DNA of 64,000 bases, from NCBI RefSeq assembly GCF_034008315.1, contig NZ_CP125377.1, positions 2,616,001 through 2,680,000 on the forward strand, in the 5' to 3' direction. Source of the stretch: Pseudomonas sp. P8_241. GTDB lineage: Bacteria; Pseudomonadota; Gammaproteobacteria; Pseudomonadales; Pseudomonadaceae. The notes under the pieces were generated by a model. It did no database searches. It was not told the origin of the DNA and saw only the letters and a program-made list of their open reading frames with translations. Numbering within the stretch: the stretch's first letter is position 1; each line of letters opens with the position of its first letter. Shown piece by piece: positions 8,616-16,860 of this stretch. The translations under genes and the position numbers were made by a program.

Positions 8616-10589
8616 ATGCCGTCCGCGACATATCCGAAAGACCCCGAACGACATGCCCTTGGCCCCGACGGGCAAGATTTGGCTCTGCCGTCGCCAATCG
8701 TCCCGGCGATTCTCAAAGATGAAGACGGCAATGAGAGCGCGGATGGACAGCTGCCGCGCAGTGTGTTGAACAGTGATCTGCAGGTCACGGTACCGGCCTG
8801 GAGCTTTTCCACCGATCCGAATTTTGTGGCAGACATCGTTGCCGTTGGCTGGAGGCCGGTAGGGCAAGACTTTGTTGAGGTCAACAGATCTCGCTTTCCC
8901 ATTCCCATTGATCCAGGGGACAAGATCGTATCGGTACCACGGGATAAGTTGGAGCACGGGGTCTATGGCTTGTCGTACAAACTCATCATCGGGGGCAACC
9001 CCGCTGAATCCGAGATCAAAAAAATCACGGTAGACCGGGTTGCGCCCGACGACGGCCAGCAACCGTCGGCGGTACAGATGCTGGATCTTGTGGGCAACAT
9101 CACGGACGACTATTTGAAGCAACATGGCCAGGTGCGCTTCAAGGTATCGCTTTACATAGACGTGCAGGTTCGGGACCGGGCGATTTATTACTGGACGGAC
9201 GAATCGAATCCACCGGAGTCGGAAGCTGAAATTCGCGAGCAGGCCTTCAGTCAGCAAGATATCGACAATGATCAACTGATCATCACGATGTACGAAGTAG
9301 ATATACGCGCTCGCGGCCACGGGGCCCGTTATATCTATTACCGGCTGCGGGACTGGGCCGGCAATCGCGGACCGCGCTCGACCTTTTTGCCCGTGACCGT
9401 CGATCTGTTGCCTGCGCCGGGCAATCTCAAGCCTCCCCGCGTGCCATTGTCAGTCAGGGGCTTGATTGACCGTCAGCATGCTCGTGAAGGTGCGGTCAAC
9501 CAAGGTGCGGTAACGGTTGAAATCGATGCCTATGACAATCCGGACGCGACTGATCGGGTGCTGATCGATTGGGATGGAACGCCTCTGGATCCGCTGGATG
9601 TCGACCCCGCACAGTTCCCGCTCCAGGCGCCGGTGCCTTGGTCGAAACTTCGGGCCAATGGCCTGGGCCCAATGACTGCGCGCATCAGTTACAAGGTGCA
9701 GCGCGGCGGTGTGGACACGCCACCATCGCTTGAAGCACGTGTGCCGATGGATTTGACCGTGGCCGGGCAGGATCATGCCAATGCGCCAGCGCTGCTGAAC
9801 ACTACGCTCGCCTTGCTTGAAATCTATGGCGCCAAATCCCTGACCTTGGACACCTTGCTATCCGAAGACTTTGGTGAAGATGCCGATGCTTATTTGACCT
9901 TGCATGACGATCCGAAACGTGGACAGACGATAGACGTGTACTGGGGCGCAATCAGCGCGCCGGTTGTGCAATACATCGTTCAGGACACGGACTCGGCGGG
10001 GAAAAGAGTGCCGGTCAAAATCCCCTGGTCTGCAATAGATCAGGACCGGGATAACCTGGCGTTGCCGGTCTATTACACCACCAGCAACGGTGTCAATCAG
10101 CAGCAAGCGCGAATCACCCCGGTACGGGTATCGATTGTGGTGATCGAAGACCTTAAAGAGCCATCGTTTTCCCATGCGGACAAATTCGGCGTGCTCAATT
10201 GTTGCGCATGTCCAAGGCTCTGGAAGGGGGTCTGGGTAAAAGTGGAGGGCAATCCGGACTTCGCTGAAAAAGATCTAGTGACCCTGCATTGGCAGGGGTG
10301 CGCAGGCATGAACGGCACATCGCCCATTCCCGGCGTCGTTGATGCATTCCCCACCACGTTGACGCTGGACCAGGCGAGAAATGGTTTTGAAGTTCATGTC
10401 GCCGATTATGAAAAGTTGATTGCGCCGATGGCGAACAATGGTTCCGCACTTTGCTATTACGATTTGAAAAAATTCAATGGCGGGGCGGGTGTTTCAAAAA
10501 AAGATTTTGTCATTATCAACAGAACTATGCCCAGTGGTGAAGTGTGTTCACCCACGAATGAAACTTGCCTGGAGCCCTGCAATAAATAA
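8616..10589 (+). CDS. Large protein of Ig-like beta repeats, Cys-rich C-terminus (paralogue 1)
   Basis: A 657-residue protein of unknown function. The start MPSATYPKDPERHALG follows TTGGAGTATCCGCC. There is no signal peptide or membrane helix. The body is made of several repeats of about 100 residues, each with a strand like DRVLIDWDGTPL, a loop of prolines, then ARISYKVQRGGVDTPPS; this resembles bacterial Ig-like domains. The same repeat pattern is found in the products at 10818 and 19429, so the three are paralogues. The last 130 residues hold eight cysteines (NCCACPRLW, VCSPTNETCLEPCNK), unlike the other two. Base composition is visibly lower in GC than that of the heme operon, suggesting horizontal transfer. 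Confidence 0.75.
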   Translation: MPSATYPKDPERHALGPDGQDLALPSPIVPAILKDEDGNESADGQLPRSVLNSDLQVTVPAWSFSTDPNFVADIVAVGWRPVGQDFVEVNRSRFPIPIDPGDKIVSVPRDKLEHGVYGLSYKLIIGGNPAESEIKKITVDRVAPDDGQQPSAVQMLDLVGNITDDYLKQHGQVRFKVSLYIDVQVRDRAIYYWTDESNPPESEAEIREQAFSQQDIDNDQLIITMYEVDIRARGHGARYIYYRLRDWAGNRGPRSTFLPVTVDLLPAPGNLKPPRVPLSVRGLIDRQHAREGAVNQGAVTVEIDAYDNPDATDRVLIDWDGTPLDPLDVDPAQFPLQAPVPWSKLRANGLGPMTARISYKVQRGGVDTPPSLEARVPMDLTVAGQDHANAPALLNTTLALLEIYGAKSLTLDTLLSEDFGEDADAYLTLHDDPKRGQTIDVYWGAISAPVVQYIVQDTDSAGKRVPVKIPWSAIDQDRDNLALPVYYTTSNGVNQQQARITPVRVSIVVIEDLKEPSFSHADKFGVLNCCACPRLWKGVWVKVEGNPDFAEKDLVTLHWQGCAGMNGTSPIPGVVDAFPTTLTLDQARNGFEVHVADYEKLIAPMANNGSALCYYDLKKFNGGAGVSKKDFVIINRTMPSGEVCSPTNETCLEPCNK

Positions 10590-10817
10590 TCGCTTGCAAT
10601 ATCGGATATCCGGGTTGTTGTTGATGTTGTGGTTGTTGGAGCGATGATTGCTGTGTGCAGTGCGTCTGGCACGAAAAATTAGATAGCTATTGTTTGAACG
10701 CGCTGCTTGCTGCGCCTGTCGAGGTGTTGTGCCTGCAGTGTGATGTTTTAAATAGGGTTGTGAAAGTTGCAATGCCTGGGGCAGGTAAAGCCCATATATT
10801 GTATCAGGAGATACGAA

Positions 10818-12761
10818 ATGACCAGTTTGGAAAAAATGACGTCTGCTCAACTCGCTCGGGCGGACTATCGAAAAATTCGCCTCGCAAGCCCGAAAGTTGT
10901 TGCTGGACCACCTAATCTGCATGCAGATAATCCGTTGCTGCCGGATACCCCTGATGACTTGCCTAATCAACTGCATCGCATGTATCAAGGGGTGGCGCTA
11001 AAAGTTCAAGTGCCAAGGCCTCCCGAGGCGGGCGATCCGAATATTGTTTCGGGAATAATTCAACTGACATGGAATGGAACTCGGGTAGGGCAAGCCTATA
11101 TCTACACCACACCGATGGATCCCCTTATCCTTCTCATTGATCTGGATCTGCCGGAGAATTTAAGCAGTCAACCCGGAACGAACAAATTAGGTTACTACCT
11201 GGCACAAGGGGGCAACCCCACTGATGTGACGCCACTGGATATTAATGTTGATACGCACCACCCGGAAACTAATGGCGAGGCGATAGTCCCGCCGGACGTG
11301 GACCGTGACGGTATTACCAAGAAGTACCTGGACGACAATGGTTTTGTGCTGGTAACCGTACCTGAATATGCAGGCAAAAAAATCGGCGATGTCATCGAGC
11401 TCTGGTTTGGCGAGAGCTTACCAACGGCCAGAAAATTTGATGCAATTACTCGAAGCGATACGACTGTTCCGATAACTTCCGACAAGTTGACTGCCCTTGT
11501 GGTGGGTGAGAAGGAAGGGCAGCATGCAATCTTTTACTACATCACCAATCGTAAAGGATACATGAGTGCCATCTCGCTGTTCAAACAACTGCCCGTCATG
11601 CTGACCGACCCGCCGGAAGGACTAGTGGATCCGGATATTCCGTTGTACGTCGACGGCCTGATCGATCTGGCGGATGCACAGACGCCAGTAGGTGTAGGGA
11701 TCAAGGCTGAGTACACAAACTTTCTGAGCAATGATCAGTTGCTGGTGACGTGGGACAATATTCCACAAGCACCCAAATCGATTGTCGGGTTTCCCGTTTA
11801 TGTTGATGTGCCGTTTCGGGATGTTTTCAATAATGACCCTGGGGCAAAAACCGTCAAGGTTGAGTATCAAGTGCAGCGCGGTACCCTTCGGTTTCCATTA
11901 ACGCCGTTGTCTGTGGATGTGGATGTAGACATGAGGAAACCGGGTGGCGGGATTGATCCTGGTAAGCCGGACCCTGTTAACCCTGATCTTGATCTGGTGA
12001 CGGTTCAGGGGCAGGGCGGTAATGGTCCAAACGTGTTGACAGATGCTGACAAGGATCAGACTGTTGAAGTATCGGTCGTCATTTACACTGGGGCCAAAGA
12101 AAAAGACGTGGTTCAACTTGTCTGGAAGGGCGTTCCCGTACTGGAAGCCGATGGCGGTGTGTATAAAGTACCGGCTACGGTTCCAGCCACAATTACCTGG
12201 ACCGTTGAGTGGACAGTTATCGCCGCCGGGCAAAACGGCAAGCAAACGCCGGTCTACTACGAAATCTCACACCCGGATGTGAACGGTAACAAAGATATCT
12301 CGCCTGACCAGTTAGTAGATGTCCAGATTGTTCCCGGTGTTGTCCCACAGGCTACATTTCAGAACCTTGATCCGGACTTTCCTGACTGGATGAATTGCGG
12401 CTCATTGCGTCAGGATCTTGGGAAAGGCACCGTTGTCGAAGTGTTTGTCCCGGGGGGCGAACCTCAACTTGCAGGCCAGGACCTGATGTTCAAATATCAG
12501 GGTTATTCCGACTCTGCAGGTACGGTCAAGATAACCGGAACGGATCTTGATGTTCCCTATAAACCCACCGCTCAAGAAGCCGTCGACGGGTTTATCGTGA
12601 AAATCCCTTATGCCCCTATTCAGCTCACCAAAAATGGCTGGGGAGACATTCAATACACGGCTGTTATTGATGGTTTTCCAGTGCCGTCCGTACGCCATCT
12701 GGTGAGAGTTTATATGGTCGACCCGGGTGATGGAGGTACTTGCAAGATCACTCGACGTTAA
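10818..12761 (+). CDS. Large protein of Ig-like beta repeats (paralogue 2)
   Basis: A 647-residue protein beginning MTSLEKMTSAQLARADYRKI, with AGGAGATACGAA before the ATG; the in-frame ATG at 10767 lacks such a site. No signal peptide is seen. Repeats match paralogue 1: LYVDGLIDLADAQTPVGVGI, then QLLVTWDNIPQAP and VKVEYQVQRGTLRFPLTPLS. The middle has a proline/aspartate linker (GGGIDPGKPDPVNPDLD). The C-terminal domain starts DWMNCGSLRQDLGKG and is the counterpart of the C-terminus of paralogue 1. The gene is AT-richer than the flanking genes. It follows paralogue 1 after 228 bases of low-complexity sequence, and a terminator follows it. Function unknown; an extracellular or injected protein is possible. 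Confidence 0.75.
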   Translation: MTSLEKMTSAQLARADYRKIRLASPKVVAGPPNLHADNPLLPDTPDDLPNQLHRMYQGVALKVQVPRPPEAGDPNIVSGIIQLTWNGTRVGQAYIYTTPMDPLILLIDLDLPENLSSQPGTNKLGYYLAQGGNPTDVTPLDINVDTHHPETNGEAIVPPDVDRDGITKKYLDDNGFVLVTVPEYAGKKIGDVIELWFGESLPTARKFDAITRSDTTVPITSDKLTALVVGEKEGQHAIFYYITNRKGYMSAISLFKQLPVMLTDPPEGLVDPDIPLYVDGLIDLADAQTPVGVGIKAEYTNFLSNDQLLVTWDNIPQAPKSIVGFPVYVDVPFRDVFNNDPGAKTVKVEYQVQRGTLRFPLTPLSVDVDVDMRKPGGGIDPGKPDPVNPDLDLVTVQGQGGNGPNVLTDADKDQTVEVSVVIYTGAKEKDVVQLVWKGVPVLEADGGVYKVPATVPATITWTVEWTVIAAGQNGKQTPVYYEISHPDVNGNKDISPDQLVDVQIVPGVVPQATFQNLDPDFPDWMNCGSLRQDLGKGTVVEVFVPGGEPQLAGQDLMFKYQGYSDSAGTVKITGTDLDVPYKPTAQEAVDGFIVKIPYAPIQLTKNGWGDIQYTAVIDGFPVPSVRHLVRVYMVDPGDGGTCKITRR

Positions 12762-12781
12762 AGCCATTTGATAGCCCAGGT

Positions 12782-12812
12782 GGAGGGCGCGTAAAGCGCC
12801 TTCCGCTTTTCA
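12782..12812 (+). terminator. Intrinsic terminator after Ig-like gene 2
   Basis: GGAGGGCGC and GCGCCTTCC form a nine-pair stem (one G-U) with a GTAAA loop, followed by GCTTTTC. It lies 20 bases after the stop codon at 12761. Confidence 0.7.
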
Positions 12813-12842
12813 CCGTGTTCTATTGAGCGATTTTTTTGTGCG

Positions 12843-12895
12843 GGAGTAATCCTGATGAACCCTGGAATTGCTCATGGTTAATAAAGGATTACTCC
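12843..12895. repeat. Perfect 11-bp inverted repeat ahead of autotransporter gene
   Basis: GGAGTAATCCT at 12843 and AGGATTACTCC at 12885 are exact inverse copies separated by 31 bases. They lie between the terminator of the Ig-like gene and the autotransporter start at 12996. A leader hairpin or paired binding site is possible. Confidence 0.6.
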
Positions 12896-12995
12896 TACAT
12901 TCGATCCTGCATTTACTGGGTATTGTTTGCGCCTCTTTTGGTCTTTAGGTCTTTTTCATGGAAGACGTGAGGCCTTGAACAATCGGAGCCATTTT

Positions 12996-15284
12996 ATGAA
13001 TATCGGCATTAACACGTCGCAAAAACCTGCCTTCGCAGGCCCATTCCAGATGCTGGTAGCGATACCGGCATTTTTTATTCTGAGTCCTGCCGTACTGGCA
13101 GCGACCATTGTCGATAACACCACGCTGGACATTGATGCAACGACGCCAGCCATCGACTATCTGGTGCGTAACGAGGGTGTGCTCAACGTCACGGGTGCAA
13201 GTACCCGGGAAATTACCGCGACCAGCGGGTCGACGCTGAATATCAACGGCGCAACCATTACCGCAAGAGACGGTATCGAAGGGATCACCATTACCAACAG
13301 TCGAGGGACGCTCAACCAGGCGAACGTCACCAGTGACACCCTCGCCTTGGCGGTCAACCGGTTGAGCTCATCAACCCAAGGCTCCACGGTAACCGCCACC
13401 GGTGGTTTTTACCGGGGGGGAGAGGCTGGCGCTCAAGTCACAGGCATGAGTACCCTTACGCTCATCAATACCGAAATTACCGGAACAGGCGTGAACAGCG
13501 TTGGCTTGAGTATTCTGGGTGGTGACGTGCGCGCAACGGCGGATACTCGCATCAGCGGTGACCGGGCGGGGGTACGCATGGCTCGCGACCCTTCTGCTTT
13601 GGGCAACAATTCACTGACGCTGGACAACGCCACGGTGGAAGGCCGTAACGGGGCGGCGATCGTGGTAGATACCGGCATCAGCGCGAAGATCGACGTGCTG
13701 AACAACTCCACACTGCAAGGCAAAGACAACCAGCTTCTGCTGGTGCAAGGCGCCTCCACCGCCAACATGACCGTCGCCAACAGCACCCTTAAAGGTAACG
13801 TCAATGCCACCGGCGGCAGTACCGCGAACCTGACGTTCGATGCGGGCCACATGGTGGGTGATGTGGTGAAGGTCGACGATGCCTCGACCACCAGCGTCAC
13901 CCTGCAAAACGGCTCGACCCTCACCGGCCGCCTCGACAAGGCCAACGGAGTGACGATCAACAGCGGTTCGAGCTGGACGCTTGCCGGCAACGACAGCGTC
14001 GGTACGCTGGCGATGAATGACGGTCGTGTGAACTTTGGCGCTGCCGGTGCTCCGGCGACCTACTATCAGTTGAACGTCGGGACGCTGGCCGGCACCGGTG
14101 TCTTTGCCATGAAGGGCGATTTTGCCAATGGTGACCACGACTTCCTCAATGTCACTGGTGTGGCGACGGGGAACTTCGGTCTGGCCGTTACGGCATCCGG
14201 ACTGGACGCGGTATCGCCCCAGGCGTTGACCCTGGTGCACACCGCCGCCGGCGATGCGAATTTTGCGCTGCAAGGCGGCGCGGTCGACCTGGGGACCTGG
14301 TCTTACGAACTGACCCGGCGCAGCTTTGAAAATGGCGAGACCGAATGGTTTCTCGACCCGACCACCAAAACCATCAGCCCCGGCGCCGCCTCGGTGCTGG
14401 CCTTGTTCTACGCTCCGATCACCATCGCGTACGCCGAAGATGCCTCGCTGCGCAGCCGCATGGGCGAACTGCGTTTCAATGGCGGCAAGACCGGCTTCTG
14501 GATGCGCGGCTACGGCAACAAATACAACGTGTCTTCCGGGTCCGGTCTGGCCTATAAGCAAACCCAGCAAGGCTTGTCCCTCGGTGCGGATGCCCGTCTG
14601 GGTGACAGCCAATGGCTGGCGGGGGTGATGACCGGTTACAGCGACTCCGACCTGAACGTCGAGCAGGGCACCTCCGGGACCATCAACAGCTACTACCTGG
14701 GGCCCTACGTGAGCTGGCTGGATGCCGCGAGCGGTTACTACTTTGACGCCACGCTCAAGTTCAATCGTTATCACAATGACGCCAAGGTCAGCATGAGTGA
14801 CGGCACCCGCGCCAAAGGCGATTACCGCAGCTCCGGTATCAGCGCCTCCGCCGAGTTCGGGCGCCACATCGCACTGGACCAGGGTTACTTCGTCGAGCCT
14901 TACGCCAAGTTGTCGACCGCGGTGATCAAAGGGCAAGACTACGACCTGGACAACGGCATGAACGCCGACGGCGATCGCGCCCGCTCGGTGCTCGGCGAGG
15001 CCGGCGCCACCGCCGGCCGAACCTTCGACATGGACAACGGCATGAAAGCGCAACCTTACGTGCGTGCCGCGTTGCAACAGGAATTCATCAACAATAACCG
15101 CGTCACGGTCAACCATGACAACCAGTTCAACAACGACTTGTCCGGCTCGCGTGGGGTGCTGGGGGCGGGCATTGCACTGGCGGTGACCAAGGACCTTCAA
15201 GTGCATGCCGATGTCGACTACAGCAAGGGCGAGCATATCGAGAAACCGTACGGGTTGAATCTGGGGGTGCGCTGGGCGTTTTGA
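12996..15284 (+). CDS. Autotransporter (type Va, pertactin-like) adhesin
   Basis: A 762-residue outer-membrane autotransporter. The ATG at 12996 follows CGGAGCCATTTT and gives signal peptide MNIGINTSQKPAFAG..., cleaved near SPAVLA-ATIVD; the open frame begins at 12927 but without a ribosome site. The passenger (residues about 35-450) is a right-handed beta-helix of the pertactin kind, full of short N/T/S/G repeats such as STANMTVANSTLKG. A linker with NGETEWFLDP precedes the barrel domain (about residues 490-762, containing GKTGFWMRGYGNKYN), which ends in ...LNLGVRWAF with the terminal Phe needed for insertion. Adhesion or aggregation is the usual role. It is the only member of this block with a clear export route. 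Confidence 0.92.
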   Translation: MNIGINTSQKPAFAGPFQMLVAIPAFFILSPAVLAATIVDNTTLDIDATTPAIDYLVRNEGVLNVTGASTREITATSGSTLNINGATITARDGIEGITITNSRGTLNQANVTSDTLALAVNRLSSSTQGSTVTATGGFYRGGEAGAQVTGMSTLTLINTEITGTGVNSVGLSILGGDVRATADTRISGDRAGVRMARDPSALGNNSLTLDNATVEGRNGAAIVVDTGISAKIDVLNNSTLQGKDNQLLLVQGASTANMTVANSTLKGNVNATGGSTANLTFDAGHMVGDVVKVDDASTTSVTLQNGSTLTGRLDKANGVTINSGSSWTLAGNDSVGTLAMNDGRVNFGAAGAPATYYQLNVGTLAGTGVFAMKGDFANGDHDFLNVTGVATGNFGLAVTASGLDAVSPQALTLVHTAAGDANFALQGGAVDLGTWSYELTRRSFENGETEWFLDPTTKTISPGAASVLALFYAPITIAYAEDASLRSRMGELRFNGGKTGFWMRGYGNKYNVSSGSGLAYKQTQQGLSLGADARLGDSQWLAGVMTGYSDSDLNVEQGTSGTINSYYLGPYVSWLDAASGYYFDATLKFNRYHNDAKVSMSDGTRAKGDYRSSGISASAEFGRHIALDQGYFVEPYAKLSTAVIKGQDYDLDNGMNADGDRARSVLGEAGATAGRTFDMDNGMKAQPYVRAALQQEFINNNRVTVNHDNQFNNDLSGSRGVLGAGIALAVTKDLQVHADVDYSKGEHIEKPYGLNLGVRWAF

Positions 15285-15302
15285 ATGTTTGGGGGGACAG
15301 GT

Positions 15303-15341
15303 AAAAAAAACGCCTCGCGATGTGCGAGGCGTTTTTTTATG
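15303..15341 (+). terminator. Intrinsic terminator after autotransporter
   Basis: AAAAAACGCCTCGC and GCGAGGCGTTTTTTT flank a short loop GATGT, giving a strong hairpin with a U run directly downstream of the stop at 15284. Confidence 0.92.
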
Positions 15342-15398
15342 GGGTTGATGGCGGTTTGAATCTTCTGCCTAATGGCCATTTGCGTAAGCCAAAATTTT

Positions 15399-15416
15399 CC
15401 TGTCAGGCATGACAGG
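15399..15416. promoter_or_regulatory. Perfect palindrome related to the 8467 and 19501 sites
   Basis: CCTGTCAGGCATGACAGG is a perfect inverted repeat (CCTGTCA-N4-TGACAGG) and shares the half-sites and spacing of the sites at 8467 and 19501. It lies between the converging ends of the autotransporter gene and the third Ig-like gene, so it is not an obvious promoter site. A binding site for the same protein is inferred. Confidence 0.45.
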
Positions 15417-15472
15417 TGCGGATGGATTTCTTGGTGAGTAGCAGTGGATCTCGGCGGCTATCTCTAGTCGCA

Positions 15473-15498
15473 AAAAAAGCGCTCCCGAGGGAGCGCCA
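15473..15498 (-). terminator. Intrinsic terminator for the third Ig-like gene
   Basis: On the reverse strand GGCGCTCCC-TC-GGGAGCGC is followed by a run of seven T. It lies about 60 bases beyond the stop codon at 15556. Confidence 0.88.
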
Positions 15499-15555
15499 AT
15501 GAACTTTAATAATCAGTCAGCTTTCTTAAAGGATATGAATGACTTTACGATAAGA

Positions 15556-16461
15556 TCAGTAGGTGAATGTGAACTTGTCAAAGAACACATGCTGGCCTTT
15601 GTCAAGCGTGTGTTCTATTTCTATGGTTTTGATTCGTTTTAGATCAGGAGCTGTGTATTCATTCCAAGCGCGAAATTGAATAGGTGTCTGATGAACAATT
15701 GCACCCTGTTCGTCAAAATATGATACTTTTGCTTCGGTGTAGGCGCTTTGGTCCACGGCCCCAAACTTAATACGCTTTACGGATATTTTTAACGTAAGTT
15801 TTACAAGGCCTCCTATAACTGACAAAGGCCTGCCACTCGAATAAGGTTCGAGTTGTTCATGAAAGTTCATAAAACTCACACTAGCAGCACTTACATTTAA
15901 CACCACCAAGGTCGGGAAATTCCTTGAAGCACCCGGTCTTATATGGCCCCCCTCGTCGCCACTAAAGCCACTTTCAAAGTCTTCAGTTGGTAATCCAGCA
16001 GCGATTACGTTCAACACCCAAGGCTCCGACACGGGCGACGCGCCATAGTTGGCCTTGGCGGTAAAACGGTGCTCTGACACGCTGAGCCCGGTCACCTCTC
16101 GGCTCCATATTCCCGTCACCGGGTCAACGGGCGCCTTGCCTTTGGTCGCGGTGCCATCGAAGATCTCCACCTCCAGCCCTTTGCTCGCCAAGCCGCTCAG
16201 GGTCACGCTGGTTTCCACCGTCGTACTGCCGTGAGGCACCGGTTTGCCTTTGAGATCTTTCACCTCGGTAATGGTCGGGGTAACAACCGGCACTACCGTC
16301 AAGGTTCGTGCAGCTGACGAGGCGCCCGCGCCGTATAACGCCTTGGCGGTAAAACTGTGCCCGACTGGAGTGAAAAAGAGCCCCCGGGGGGGGTATCCTC
16401 CAGTGGGGCCGGGGGGCAGGGGAAAGGGGGCCAGGGACCGGCGGTTACCGTCCGGCTCCAT
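15556..16461 (-). pseudogene. C-terminal part of Ig-like gene 3, separated by frameshifts
   Basis: The frame carries [16 protein letters not shown], then one complete repeat (VTPTITEVKDLKGKPVPHGS to SEPWVLNV) and a C-terminal domain of about 150 residues beginning LPTEDFESGFSGDEGGH and ending DKGQHVFFDKFTFTY, which resembles a beta-sandwich carbohydrate-binding module. The repeat unit also occurs at the end of the upstream frame (16742-19429), so this is the same gene, cut by a corrupted stretch at 16370-16760. The apparent start codon lies in that stretch and is not real. Confidence 0.7.
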
Positions 16462-16860
16462 ATTCCCGTCACCGGGTCAACGGGCGCCTTGCCTTTGGTA
16501 GCGGTGCCATCGAAGATCTCCACCTCCAGCCCTTTGCTCGCCAAGCCGCTCAGGGTCACGCTGGTTTCCACCGTCGTAGCTGGGCACTGATGAGGGAAAA
16601 CGGATACGAGGTGGAGGAGAGGCGCCGCGCGAAAGCGGAGAAAATGGCCGAGGAGGAGCCGGTACCGCAGTCATTCCCGCGAGGAAGGGCGCGCTTGAGA
16701 GTGCCATCGAAATCTCCACACTCCAGCCTTTGCTCGCCCGCTCAGGGTCGCTGGTTTCCCCCCGCCGTGAGGCTTTTCGGTTTGCCTTTGGGGTCTTTCA
16801 CCTCGGTAATGGTCGGGGTCACAATCGCGACAGACTTGATCGTGTACACCTGATCCTTAA
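16040..16860 (-). repeat. Degraded tandem repeats of about 280 bp in Ig-like gene 3
   Basis: Three copies of one Ig-like repeat unit are visible, with the shared text GTGCCATCGA at 16151, 16504 and 16701. The first is intact. The second carries an extra GC-rich insert of about 70 bases (16375-16445, runs of C and G). The third has many one- to five-base deletions and then 110 bases of unrelated sequence (16590-16700). The pattern of scattered indels plus junk is typical of a poorly resolved repeat in an assembly. Confidence 0.7.

Noticed and set aside
13611..15236. 541-residue reverse frame opposite the autotransporter
   Set aside because: Artefact of high-GC codon use; composition rich in H, G, V and R with no recognisable motif.
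16590..16853. Forward frame [18 protein letters not shown] within the broken repeats
   Set aside because: It lies wholly in the corrupted stretch and in sequence antisense to the Ig-like gene; no support as a gene.
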